Of a DNA stretch of 15,797 nt, positions 6,602 to 13,665 are shown one piece after another; within the stretch, counting starts at the first letter, position 1, and every line of letters starts with the position of its first letter. The translations under genes were made by a program, and so were the position numbers. Origin of the DNA: Dehalococcoidales bacterium (GTDB lineage Bacteria > Chloroflexota > Dehalococcoidia > Dehalococcoidales > RBG-16-60-22); contig JADHXF010000040.1 of NCBI GenBank assembly GCA_016783105.1, positions 1 to 15,797 on the forward strand. The letters run 5' to 3'. The notes below the pieces were generated by a model. That model was given only the letters and a program-made list of their open reading frames with translations. It ran no database searches and was not told where the DNA came from.

Positions 6602-8143
6602 ATGAAGCACTATGACTACATTATAATAGGCAGCGGTATCGCTGGCCTGTATACGGCGCTGCTTGCCAGGGAGCAGAGTAGCGTGCTGGTCATCACCAAG
6701 GGCAGCATTGAGGACTGCAATACCAGGCACGCCCAGGGAGGTATCGCGGCCGCTATCGGCCGGGATGATTCCCCGGACCTGCACTACGCAGACACCATCG
6801 CCGCCGGAGACGGCCTGTGCGATGAAAAGACGGTACGAATTCTGGTCGATGAAGCCCCGGCACGCATTTCGGAACTGGTCAACTTTGGCGTCCCCTTTGA
6901 CACGCTGAACGGCAGGATTGCGCTCGCCCTGGAGGCCGCCCACAGCGTTCCCCGCATCCTGCATGCTGGCGGTGACGCCACCGGCGAGCATATCGAGGTC
7001 ACACTGAGCCGATGCGTCCGTGCGGCCAGAATCCCGGTGCTTGAAGACAGTCAGGCTGCGGAAATTCTGGTGGAAAAAAATTCTGTCACCGGCCTGAGTG
7101 TGCTGGACTGCCACACCGGTTCCACGGAGATATTCGAGTGCCGGCATCTTATTCTCGCCACCGGCGGCGCCGGGCAACTCTTCAAATTCAACACCAATTC
7201 CGATATCGCCACCGGCGACGGCATCGCTCTTGCCTTCAAGGCAGGGGCAGAGATAACCGATATGGAGTTTTTTCAGTTTCATCCCACCGCCCTGCACCTT
7301 CCGGGAGTAGCGCCTTTCCTCATTTCCGAAGCGGTCAGAGGCGAAGGCGGTATTCTGCGCAACACCGAGGGATATCGGTTCATGCCCGACTACACTCCAC
7401 AGGGCGACCTGGCACCGCGTGACGTAGTGGCACGCAGTATCCTCCATGAGATGAAAAAAGCGGGTTCCGACCGCGTTTACCTCGATGTTACCCACCTCTC
7501 CCCCTGCGTGATTACCACCCGCTTCCCCCACATCTACCGCTTCTGCCTTGACCATGGCCTTGATATAACCAGGGAGCCGGTCCCGGTGGCACCGGCCGCC
7601 CATTATATGATGGGCGGTATCAAGACCAATAGCTGGGGGGAAACTAACGTGTCCGGGCTTTTCGCCGCCGGTGAGACCGCCTGCACCAGCGTGCACGGAG
7701 CCAACCGCCTGGCTTCCAACTCCATGCTGGAGGTGGTCGTCTTCAGCAAGCGTATCATGGAAAGGACCGCCGGAGGGTCAAAAAACAGCTCGCCGGCCAC
7801 TCGTAAACGCCAGGAGATTCACCAGAAGCTGAGCAAAAGGAAGGCCACAGGCTCAGTCCAGGCACCCAGTTTCACCAGCCTGCAGCAACTCACCTGGAAT
7901 AACATCGGTGTTATACGGAATGCCGACGGCCTGTCCAGGGCAGCCGACATTCTGGCGACGTGGCAGCATAAATTGCCGCCGCCAACCGACCGCCCTTCCC
8001 ACGAGTTACACAACCTGGTATTGACCGGCCGGATGATAGCTGAGGCGGCATTGCTGCGTGAAGAGAGTCGCGGCGCACATTTCCGCTCCGATTTCCCCGA
8101 AAAATCCACGGAGTGGCAGCGCCATATTGTCTTTACCAATTAG
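6602..8143 (+). CDS. nadB: L-aspartate oxidase
   Basis: NadB is a flavoenzyme that oxidises L-aspartate to iminoaspartate, the first step of de novo NAD synthesis; anaerobes can use fumarate as electron acceptor. The 513-residue protein has the FAD-binding Rossmann motif IIIGSGIAGLYTA at 7-19, QGGIAAA at 45-51, ATGGAGQLF at 186-194, FQFHPTAL at 224-231, SEAVRGEGGILRN at 242-254, RDVVARS at 273-279, AAHYMMGGI at 332-340 and GLFAAGETACTSVHGANRLASNSMLE at about 352-377. These include the expected active-site His and Arg residues (H227, R273, H334, R369). A helical C-terminal domain follows. The AANRLAS/MGGI context favours NadB over succinate dehydrogenase or fumarate reductase flavoproteins, as does nadC next to it. 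The ATG lies 3 bases after yajC. nadA is not in the window. Confidence 0.95.
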   Translation: MKHYDYIIIGSGIAGLYTALLAREQSSVLVITKGSIEDCNTRHAQGGIAAAIGRDDSPDLHYADTIAAGDGLCDEKTVRILVDEAPARISELVNFGVPFDTLNGRIALALEAAHSVPRILHAGGDATGEHIEVTLSRCVRAARIPVLEDSQAAEILVEKNSVTGLSVLDCHTGSTEIFECRHLILATGGAGQLFKFNTNSDIATGDGIALAFKAGAEITDMEFFQFHPTALHLPGVAPFLISEAVRGEGGILRNTEGYRFMPDYTPQGDLAPRDVVARSILHEMKKAGSDRVYLDVTHLSPCVITTRFPHIYRFCLDHGLDITREPVPVAPAAHYMMGGIKTNSWGETNVSGLFAAGETACTSVHGANRLASNSMLEVVVFSKRIMERTAGGSKNSSPATRKRQEIHQKLSKRKATGSVQAPSFTSLQQLTWNNIGVIRNADGLSRAADILATWQHKLPPPTDRPSHELHNLVLTGRMIAEAALLREESRGAHFRSDFPEKSTEWQRHIVFTN

Positions 8144-8151
8144 TAATTGAT

Positions 8152-9048
8152 ATGGACAAGAAAATGGATACAGCGCCCAAGCCGGAAGAACAGATAAGCG
8201 CCATCATTGACCTCTCTCTGGTCGAAGACCTGGGGCATGGTGATGTTACCAGCGAGATATTAATCCCGCCGGAACTCGAGGGCAAGGCAACTATATTCGC
8301 CAGAGAAGCGGGTATCGTGGCCGGTGTCGCCATAGCCGGAAAGGTCTTTCACCGGGTCGACCCTTCGATTAAATTCACCGTGCTGAGCAAAGATGGGACT
8401 GCGGTCAATAACGGTGATAAAATAGCCGAGGTCAGCGGCAAGGTAATCAGCGTCCTCAAGTGCGAGCGCACGGCGCTCAATTTTATGCAGCGCCTCAGCG
8501 GCATCGCCACACTGACCGCAAAATACACCGCGGAAACTCATGGACTGGAGACCTACATTGCCGATACCCGAAAAACCACCCCCGGACTCCGCCTGCTGGA
8601 AAAGCATGCCGTAAGCATGGGCGGCGGCACGAACCACCGCCTCCACCTTGGCAACGGCATACTGATTAAAGACAATCACCTCGCGGCGCTGCGCGCCACC
8701 GGCATGAGCCTGAAGGAAATCGTCGCCAAAGCCAAGAAAAACGCTCCTAAAGGGCGAAAGGTTGAAGTTGAGGTGACCTCTATCGATGAAGCCGTAGAAG
8801 CCACCGAGGCAGGCGCCGACATCATCATGCTGGACAATATGAGCCCCAGCGAAATGCGTCGGGTGGTGAAATCACTGAAAGGCAAGGTAAAGATTGAGGC
8901 CTCGGGGGGAATCAATCTGTCCAATGTCCGCCGGGCCGCCATGACCGGTGTGGATTACATCTCAATAGGCGCCCTCACCCATTCACCGAAGTCGCTGGAT
9001 ATCAGCCTTGAGTTTGACCCTGCTTCCTTTAAGCTAGCTTTTCTTTAG
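8152..9048 (+). CDS. nadC: Nicotinate-nucleotide pyrophosphorylase (carboxylating)
   Basis: NadC, quinolinate phosphoribosyltransferase, converts quinolinate and PRPP to nicotinate mononucleotide, CO2 and pyrophosphate. The 298-residue protein has the family motifs EDLGHGDVTSEIL near 25-37, ERTALNFMQRLSGIAT at 105-120, DTRKTTPGLRLLEKHAV at 138-154, GGGTNHR at 157-163, LIKDNH at 171-176, IIMLDNMSP near 224-232 and KIEASGGI at 247-254. The usual F-D-G before LIKDNH is LGNG here, a mild variation. The frame opens at a GTG at 8113 inside nadB, but the ATG at 8152, 8 bases after the nadB stop, is the likely start; an ATG at 8164 is also possible, and neither has a strong ribosome-binding site. The 3' end overlaps the convergent methyltransferase gene by 15 bp. 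Confidence 0.95.
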   Translation: MDKKMDTAPKPEEQISAIIDLSLVEDLGHGDVTSEILIPPELEGKATIFAREAGIVAGVAIAGKVFHRVDPSIKFTVLSKDGTAVNNGDKIAEVSGKVISVLKCERTALNFMQRLSGIATLTAKYTAETHGLETYIADTRKTTPGLRLLEKHAVSMGGGTNHRLHLGNGILIKDNHLAALRATGMSLKEIVAKAKKNAPKGRKVEVEVTSIDEAVEATEAGADIIMLDNMSPSEMRRVVKSLKGKVKIEASGGINLSNVRRAAMTGVDYISIGALTHSPKSLDISLEFDPASFKLAFL

Positions 9049-9624
9049 AGCCTGGCAGAGATAATTCTCACTGTTGTCTTCTAACTCTACATCGACAAAA
9101 CCGGCTTCTGACAGCATCAGGCGCATCTCCCATTCTGCAGGAATAACGTCATTGTACACTTCGGGTATGCCATTGTGAAGGCCGTTTATTGCCTCCCGGC
9201 ATGAAGTATGGCAGATGCACAGGTGGCCGCCGCGCCGCAGTACACGGTATATTTCCGCAAAGGCTCCCGGTTTATCCTGAAAGTGCGGGAAACTTGAGTA
9301 ACAGACCACGCTGTCAACTGAGGCATCAGCCAGCGGGATATGAGCGACATCCGCGTTAAGGTAGGCGACCACACCATCAAAATTTTTCGCCCTGGCTCTG
9401 CACAGCATTTCCTCGGCGATATCAAGGGCCAGGATTTTCCCGTCAACGCCAATTTTTTGCAGTAAAAAAGGTATGAAGACGCCGGTGCCCGTGCCGACAT
9501 CCAGAATCACCGACCCTGACCCGATGTCCAGCCTGGCTGCCATATGTCTCAGCCTGGACTCATCTTTTTCGGCCACGATTTCGTCCCAGATGACTGCCTT
9601 ACCATTGAAATAGGCCCTAATCAT
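9034..9624 (-). CDS. Class I SAM-dependent methyltransferase in metal-transport operon
   Basis: This 196-residue protein is a class I methyltransferase. SAM-binding motif I is VILDVGTGTGVF at 39-50, the acidic loop is ALDIAEEML at 66-74, motif II-like DSVVCYSSFPHF is at 104-115, and RVLRRGGHL is at 127-135. The fold resembles UbiE-type small-molecule methyltransferases, but the acceptor is unknown. A Cys/His-rich stretch, HLCICHTSCREAINGLH at 134-150, contains H134, C136, C138, H139, C142 and H150. The ATG at 9624 overlaps the end of the permease gene by 8 bp, so it is the last gene of the metal ABC operon and its product probably relates to metal uptake or homeostasis. That role is inferred from position. 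Its 3' end overlaps convergent nadC by 15 bp. Confidence 0.88.
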   Translation of the reverse strand: MIRAYFNGKAVIWDEIVAEKDESRLRHMAARLDIGSGSVILDVGTGTGVFIPFLLQKIGVDGKILALDIAEEMLCRARAKNFDGVVAYLNADVAHIPLADASVDSVVCYSSFPHFQDKPGAFAEIYRVLRRGGHLCICHTSCREAINGLHNGIPEVYNDVIPAEWEMRLMLSEAGFVDVELEDNSENYLCQALKKS

Positions 9625-10462
9625 GGCTCGCCTCCGCGAGCGGTTTTGCCTGCCAGCCCTTCACCCGGCGCTTGGGGGAGAACACAGCCGCCAGAAGGAA
9701 GATAATCGAGGAAGTAACCACAATGGTGGCACCGCTGGGTATGTTGAACAGATAGGAAAACAGAAGCCCCATCCAGCCCGACAGTACGCCAAAACCTGCC
9801 GAGAGCAGGAACATCTTCTTCATGCTGTAGGTGAGCTGGTAGGCCGCCGCCGCCGGGTTCAAAATCAGGCTGAAAATCAAAATGCCGCCAATGGAACGCA
9901 GGGTGGCAGTGATGGTAGCGCCGGTCAAAAACAGGATGCCGTACAGGATGGCTGTGGCCGGGATGCCCACCGAGAGCGCCATGCCACGGTGAAAGATAGT
10001 CGCCTGTATTTCCTTATAAAAGATAATTATCAAACCTGTTACCAGAACAGCAACGACTGCCAGAAAGATGACATCGCCCCGGGTATTGGTGAGAATGCTG
10101 CCCCAGAGCAGCTCCAGTGCCCCCGATTTGGTGCCGGGCATCAGTCCCATGAAGAGAAATGCCAGCCCGAGCATGAGAGAAAAGATGACTCCCACCGAGG
10201 TCTCGGGGCTGAGCTCACCGCGGTCGGCCAGAGGACCGACTATGGCAGCGGCCAGCAGGCTGAAGACAAAAGCTCCGATTAATGGGGGAAAGCCCAGCCA
10301 TAGTCCGAGCAACGCGCCGGCAAAAGCAGCGTGCGACATGCATACCCCGATAAACGGCATGTGCATCAGTACCACGAAGACCCCGATGCTGCCGCAGGCG
10401 ATGCCACCCAGAAAAGTGGAGAGGATGGCATTCTGCATGAACTGGTATTCCAGAATGGACAA
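9617..10462 (-). CDS. Metal ABC transporter permease (ABC-3/ZnuB family), second system
   Basis: This 281-residue permease has seven to eight hydrophobic segments and ABC-3 family features, including YQFMQNAILSTFLGG near the N-terminus, HAAFAGALLGLWLG at 44-57 and SGATIVV near the C-terminus. It should form the membrane channel used by the ATPase at 10474 and the binding protein at 11273. The start codon appears to be TTG at 10462: GGTAGG lies 5 bases upstream, directly after the ATPase stop (11-base gap), and no in-frame ATG occurs before the conserved YQFMQ segment. It aligns by eye with the permease at 951-1793, so the window holds two paralogous systems. The methyltransferase gene overlaps its end by 8 bp. 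The basic tail (PKRRVKGW) is cytoplasmic. Confidence 0.92.
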   Translation of the reverse strand: MSILEYQFMQNAILSTFLGGIACGSIGVFVVLMHMPFIGVCMSHAAFAGALLGLWLGFPPLIGAFVFSLLAAAIVGPLADRGELSPETSVGVIFSLMLGLAFLFMGLMPGTKSGALELLWGSILTNTRGDVIFLAVVAVLVTGLIIIFYKEIQATIFHRGMALSVGIPATAILYGILFLTGATITATLRSIGGILIFSLILNPAAAAYQLTYSMKKMFLLSAGFGVLSGWMGLLFSYLFNIPSGATIVVTSSIIFLLAAVFSPKRRVKGWQAKPLAEASHD

Positions 10463-10473
10463 GGCAACCTACC

Positions 10474-11250
10474 TCATACCAGAATAGTCTCCGTCCGCCG
10501 CCTCTTTACCTCGGAAACCGGCATATCATACAGCCGGCTGAGATTGTCATCGGTGAGCAGCTCAGCCGGAGTACCTTCGCCCCAGATTCGCCCCTCTTTC
10601 ATCAGCACGACACGGTCGCAGGCAGTGGGCAAGCAGCTCAGGTCATGGGTGACGAACAGGGTGGTGAGTTTGCGGGTTTCATGGACTTCCTTCACCAGTT
10701 TCAGAATATCGGCCTGCGCCTTCCAGTCCAGCGAAGCAGTTGGCTCATCAAGCAGAAAAATCTCCGGCTCCTGCGCCAGACAGCGGGCAATGGCCACCCG
10801 CTGCTGCTCACCACCTGATAGGTGACCGATTGGCCTTCGGGCAAGCTGGCTCATGCCCACCAGCGCCAGCATCTCGTCCACCACCTCCCAGTCATGCCTC
10901 TTTGGCCTGCCCAGCAGGCCCAGCAGTCCGTAGCGACCAATCATCACCACCTCACGCACGTTCATAGGCATGCGCGGGTCGATGGTCTGCACCTGAGCCA
11001 CATAGCCAACTTTTTTCCTCAGCGAATGGCCATTGCCAGGCGTAATCTGGTGCCCCAGCACCTTTACCTGCCCGTGGAGCAACTTGCCCAGTCCATTAAC
11101 CACCGTCAGCAGGGTAGTTTTGCCAGCACCGTTGGGACCGATGATGCCAACGAACTCTCCGGCCTTCACCTTGAGGGACACGCCCCGCAGGGCTACGTCC
11201 TCCCGGTAGGATACCACCGCGTTTTTAATGTCAATAACCGTTTCGTTCAT
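10474..11250 (-). CDS. Metal ABC transporter ATP-binding protein, second system
   Basis: This 258-residue ATPase energises the second metal importer. Walker A GPNGAGKTT is at 38-46, the Q-loop region VAQVQT at 84-89, the signature LSGGEQQR at 144-151, Walker B IFLLDEP at 164-170 and the H-loop THD with H202. An insertion-like GRYGLLGLLGRPKRHDWE segment at 105-122 matches the helical region typical of ZnuC/MntB-type ATPases. The ATG at 11250 is the natural start although its ribosome-binding site is weak (TATGGG). It lies 22 bases after the binding-protein gene and 11 before the permease, so the order is binding protein, ATPase, permease. Calling it zinc-specific is tempting because a Fur-family gene is linked, but the metal is not proven. 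Confidence 0.93.
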   Translation of the reverse strand: MNETVIDIKNAVVSYREDVALRGVSLKVKAGEFVGIIGPNGAGKTTLLTVVNGLGKLLHGQVKVLGHQITPGNGHSLRKKVGYVAQVQTIDPRMPMNVREVVMIGRYGLLGLLGRPKRHDWEVVDEMLALVGMSQLARRPIGHLSGGEQQRVAIARCLAQEPEIFLLDEPTASLDWKAQADILKLVKEVHETRKLTTLFVTHDLSCLPTACDRVVLMKEGRIWGEGTPAELLTDDNLSRLYDMPVSEVKRRRTETILV

Positions 11251-11272
11251 CCCATACCAGCCCGAAAGCGCT

Positions 11273-12127
11273 TTACTGCCCTATCGCCGCCAGCAGAAGC
11301 GCCACATTGTACTCGATAGTTTTCTCCCAGGTTTCCGTGTTCTCATAGCAGCCGGGGAAGTTGGAAAGGATAACTCTGGCACTACCAAGCTCTTCGGCAA
11401 CGCCGACGCCAGCATCCTGCCCGCTCTGCATATTATCGATAATCAGAGTTACATTGCTTTCTCTCCCACTGTCCACCAGGTCCTTCACCACCTGCGGCGT
11501 CAGTGAATCCGGCCGGCCGAAGGTAGCCACGATATTGAACCCAGCCCACTGGACAAACCCGGTCTGCTGTTCGGCACATATCACGTTGATTTCAGAAACG
11601 CTTGCCTCGGCCAGTTTCTCGGCCATTTCTGTTCCTTTGGTATTGACCGCTGCTTTGAAACCGTCCGCATTCTTTTGAAAATCGGCACTGTTTTTTGAAT
11701 CGGCCTGACTGATAATGCCGGTGATTATATCGATTGCCTGCGACTGCACCTGTGGCGTCATCCAGTTGTCCTTGATGTCGATGTCAATGACAAAAACGCT
11801 CAGGTCAGGATTATTTGCAGAGGTTATCAAGTCATCGGTAAATTTTTCCCCCTGCCAGCCATGCATCAGAAAGATTCCGGCATCAGCCAGTCTCTGGATA
11901 TCACCCGGCTTGACATCAAAATGGCCCGGGCACTGTGCCGGCGGAATGATATTAACCACATCCACCTTTTCACCTCCCACCCTTTCCACAATCTGTGCCA
12001 GCAGCGAGGTGCTGGTAACCACCTGAAGTTTTTCCGCCTCTTTTGCTGTGCATCCGCCCGAAACTAAGTTCGCCACCAGAGTCAAAACCAGAATGAGCAA
12101 CGCTAACCAGTAATTTCTTCCACCCAA
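11273..12127 (-). CDS. Metal ABC transporter substrate-binding lipoprotein, ZnuA/TroA-like with altered ligands
   Basis: This 284-residue extracytoplasmic protein should deliver substrate to the permease encoded downstream. The first 25 residues form a signal peptide ending SGGC, so C26 is the likely lipidation site; the -3 serine is a little unusual. The mature part starts like ZnuA/TroA proteins (LQVVTSTSLLAQIVERVGG, then VNIIPP). The first ligand region is CPGHFDVKPGDI at 66-77, with H69 in the position of the first metal histidine. The second, usually HxWLDP, reads NWMTP (N121), and the third, usually a His after Glu, reads CAEQQTG (184-190). Two of three canonical histidines therefore seem replaced; H89, E93 or C66 could compensate. 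The start is TTG at 12127, with GGGAGGG 9 bases upstream. The Fur-type gene lies 81 bases upstream. Confidence 0.85.
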   Translation of the reverse strand: MGGRNYWLALLILVLTLVANLVSGGCTAKEAEKLQVVTSTSLLAQIVERVGGEKVDVVNIIPPAQCPGHFDVKPGDIQRLADAGIFLMHGWQGEKFTDDLITSANNPDLSVFVIDIDIKDNWMTPQVQSQAIDIITGIISQADSKNSADFQKNADGFKAAVNTKGTEMAEKLAEASVSEINVICAEQQTGFVQWAGFNIVATFGRPDSLTPQVVKDLVDSGRESNVTLIIDNMQSGQDAGVGVAEELGSARVILSNFPGCYENTETWEKTIEYNVALLLAAIGQ

Positions 12128-12175
12128 TTTCTACTTCCCTCCCTGATTAAAAAAATTATGAGCAATCTTATGCAT

Positions 12176-12191
12176 TTGCAACTATTCGCAA
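12176..12191. promoter_or_regulatory. Candidate operator upstream of the binding-protein gene
   Basis: The 16 bases read TTGCAA-CTAT-TCGCAA on the plus strand, a dyad with one mismatched arm position. The same geometry occurs upstream of the fur gene at 12693-12708. On the minus strand TTGCAA of this site could serve as a -35 box, with CATAAT downstream as -10 (15-bp spacer), so a bound regulator would block RNA polymerase. The linked Fur-family protein is the obvious candidate binder. This is an inference from two sites. Confidence 0.5.
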
Positions 12192-12208
12192 TAACTTGGT
12201 AAAAAAAA

Positions 12209-12631
12209 TTATTTACTGCAATCAGTACATCGACCGAAGAAGGCCAGGTGCCGTGTATCCGGGTCAAACTTGTAATCCCGTCGCAGTACCAGCTTCAGGT
12301 TGTCCAGCACTGATTCATCCAGGTCCATCACTTTGCCGCACTCCTGGCAGACCAGATGGTGATGGCGTCCCTTGTCCACCGGATGATACCTGACCCGCCC
12401 CCCGCCGAGGTCGGTCTCGGTTACCAGACCAAGCCGATGGAGCAGCTCCAGAGTCCGGTAAACGGTGGAGATATTAAAGTGGGTATATTTAGCCACCACC
12501 TGAGCGTATATCTCTTCGGCACTGATGTGATGGTCGCTGTTTTCAATGGCGGCCAGGACCATCATTCGTTGCGGCGTCAGCCGGTAGCCCTGCTCGCTCA
12601 GCCTGTTAGTGATATCGCCCGTCTTTTCCAT
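12209..12631 (-). CDS. Fur-family metal-responsive transcriptional regulator (Fur/Zur/PerR type)
   Basis: This 140-residue protein has the Fur-family two-domain layout. The winged-helix DNA-binding domain covers about 1-82 and includes RLTPQRMMVLAAIE at 17-30 and FNISTVYRTLELLHRLGLV at 52-70. The dimerisation and metal domain includes HHHLVCQECGKVMDL at 90-104. Two CxxC pairs, C95/C98 and C135/C138, form the structural zinc site. H34, H35, the 90-92 histidines and H128 are available for regulatory metal binding. Whether it senses zinc, iron, manganese or peroxide cannot be decided from motifs, but it lies immediately upstream of a metal ABC operon on the same strand, so Zur- or Fur-like repression of that uptake system is the best guess. 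The ATG at 12631 gives a standard length. The dtd gene is 99 bases upstream. Confidence 0.93.
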   Translation of the reverse strand: MEKTGDITNRLSEQGYRLTPQRMMVLAAIENSDHHISAEEIYAQVVAKYTHFNISTVYRTLELLHRLGLVTETDLGGGRVRYHPVDKGRHHHLVCQECGKVMDLDESVLDNLKLVLRRDYKFDPDTRHLAFFGRCTDCSK

Positions 12632-12692
12632 TTGAATTGGGATTTTATCCTATCTAGTTTGATAGCAAGAGTTTAGCAAAAAAGGAAAACTT

Positions 12693-12708
12693 TTGCAAGC
12701 CTTTGCAA
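12693..12708. promoter_or_regulatory. Candidate operator upstream of the Fur-family gene, overlapping its -35
   Basis: TTGCAA-GCCT-TTGCAA has perfect 6-bp arms, each itself palindromic, and matches the site at 12176-12191 in arm sequence and 4-base spacing. On the minus strand the arm at 12698-12693 is followed after 17 bases by TAAACT, so it could be the -35 of the fur promoter. This fits an autoregulatory operator. Binding by the Fur-family protein is inferred. Confidence 0.5.
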
Positions 12709-12722
12709 ATAAAAATATTTGC
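12705..12722. repeat. 18-bp palindrome overlapping the fur operator candidate
   Basis: Arms GCAAATA (12705-12711) and TATTTGC (12716-12722) are perfectly complementary around AAAA. The left arm shares GCAA with the right half of the TTGCAA dyad at 12693-12708, so two palindromes interlock. This may be a second regulator site. It lies just downstream of dtd on the minus strand; as RNA it would be a weak A/U stem and not a good terminator. Confidence 0.45.
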
Positions 12723-12730
12723 TCTTGCCA

Positions 12731-13186
12731 CTATTCTTTAATCTTTTCACCGCTATCCAGCATGATGGTGACCGGGCCATCGTTATGGATTTCAACCTGC
12801 ATATACGCCTGAAATCGCCCGGTCGCTACGTCCAGACCGGTAGCTCGTGCCTGCTCCACAAAACAGGCAATCAGCTTATCCGCTTGCTCTGGAGGTGCGG
12901 CGTCGACGAAGCTGGGTCGCCTTCCTTTCCTGGTATCGGCTAGGAGGGTGAACTGGCTGACAATGAGCAGCCCGGCACGGACATCCAGTGCCGACAGGTT
13001 AAACTTGCCTTCTTCATCAGCAAAGATGCGCAGGTTGGCGACCTTTTGTACCAGATACTCAACATCTTTTTCGGTATCACCACCGGCAACGCCGAGAAAT
13101 ATTACGAGCCCCCGCCCTATCTTCCCCACTTCCTCATTGCCCACGGTGACGGAGGCTCTGGTAACACGCTGAAGGAGCGCTTTCAC
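12731..13186 (-). CDS. dtd: D-aminoacyl-tRNA deacylase
   Basis: DTD hydrolyses D-amino acids (and glycine mischarged on tRNA-Ala) from tRNAs, a translation proofreading step. The 151-residue protein has the expected length and the motifs MKALLQRVTRASVTV at 1-15, LRIFADEEGKFNLS at 52-65, SQFTLLADTRKGRRPSF at 77-93 and the NDGPVTI motif at 135-141, containing the Gly-cisPro pair (G137-P138) that excludes L-aminoacyl substrates. The start is GTG at 13186, preceded by GGGGAAG; the fmdB-like gene ends 4 bases upstream, so the two are co-transcribed. Transcription could continue into the fur gene 99 bases downstream, but that gap contains its own promoter-like and operator-like sequences. Confidence in the family is high. 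Confidence 0.95.
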   Translation of the reverse strand: MKALLQRVTRASVTVGNEEVGKIGRGLVIFLGVAGGDTEKDVEYLVQKVANLRIFADEEGKFNLSALDVRAGLLIVSQFTLLADTRKGRRPSFVDAAPPEQADKLIACFVEQARATGLDVATGRFQAYMQVEIHNDGPVTIMLDSGEKIKE

Positions 13187-13190
13187 AACA

Positions 13191-13442
13191 CTACTTCCCC
13201 TTTTCCTTGCCTGATACCTCTTCCTTGCTCTTCTCTGGTTCCTTGTGCTCTTCCGGTTTACTGTGTTTACGACTATCGGTAATATAAAAGCCGCTGCCTT
13301 TAAAAATGACCGGAGTCGAATGGATCACGCGGCGCGACTTACCCCGGCATTGCGGGCACATTGTCACCGGTTCCTCATCAAAGCTCTGCTTCCTCTCAAA
13401 ATGGAACTGGCACTCGCCGCACTCGTACTCGTATATGGGCAC
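13191..13442 (-). CDS. FmdB-family zinc-ribbon protein
   Basis: This 83-residue protein begins MPIYEYECGECQFHFERKQS and has two CxxC pairs, C8/C11 and C29/C32, forming the small zinc ribbon of the FmdB/CxxC_CXXC_SSSS family. The RVIHSTPVIFKGSGFYITD segment at 38-56 is also typical. The last 25 residues are a charged Lys/Glu tail, probably disordered. The name comes from a putative regulator of formamidase, but most members have no established function, so none is assigned. The start is GTG at 13442 with a strong GAGGTGA ribosome-binding site; no nearby in-frame ATG exists. It is followed by dtd after 4 bases. Confidence 0.9.
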   Translation of the reverse strand: MPIYEYECGECQFHFERKQSFDEEPVTMCPQCRGKSRRVIHSTPVIFKGSGFYITDSRKHSKPEEHKEPEKSKEEVSGKEKGK

Positions 13443-13595
13443 GCTTCACCTCACGCCTTTATTACAGCATATTTTACCGCATCAGGCTCGACAGAGGCAA
13501 ATAACAGTCTGTGGAAAATTCACGGAATTCCCCTAGACTTACCGCCAAAAAAGAGTTAAAATTTAATTAATGATAAAAATGATGGTAACATCAGG

Positions 13596-13652
13596 ATGGA
13601 TCTAATGGCGAGAGGCCTGGCAATATGGAAACGAAGCGCTGTGCCGGATTAG
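13596..13652 (+). CDS. Possible 18-codon leader peptide upstream of the SWIM gene
   Basis: An ATG at 13596 opens a short frame, MDLMARGLAIWKRSAVPD, that stops at TAG 13650-13652, inside the loop and first base of the 3' arm of the terminator-like hairpin at 13634-13665. Ribosomes translating it would disrupt the 5' arm of the hairpin, the classical layout for attenuation. The upstream Shine-Dalgarno is poor (ATCAGG directly before the ATG), and a frame this short can occur by chance. Treat as speculative. Confidence 0.2.
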   Translation: MDLMARGLAIWKRSAVPD

Positions 13653-13665
13653 GACAGTGCTTTTT
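13634..13665 (+). terminator. Terminator-like hairpin (possible attenuator) before the SWIM gene
   Basis: The 5' arm AAGCGCTGTGCC (13634-13645) pairs with GGACAGTGCTT (13652-13662) around loop GGATTA, with one bulged G (13643) and one G-U pair, giving about 11 pairs. Five T residues follow from 13661 to 13665. This looks like an intrinsic terminator, but it lies only 5 bases before the SWIM ribosome-binding site, so it would act as an attenuator or end an upstream small RNA. CTAATGGC at 13602-13609 can alternatively pair with GCC and ATTAG at 13643-13652 and disrupt it. Confidence 0.5.

Noticed and set aside
6437..7696. Long open frame of 419 codons on the minus strand
   Set aside because: It lies antisense to nadB (and the end of yajC), whose motifs are unmistakable. 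The minus-strand translation shows no recognisable domain; such shadows are common in GC-rich genes.
9623..10282. 219-codon plus-strand open frame
   Set aside because: It is antisense to the ABC permease at 9617-10462, is rich in Gln/Arg/His as expected from a shadow of a hydrophobic protein, and has no motif.
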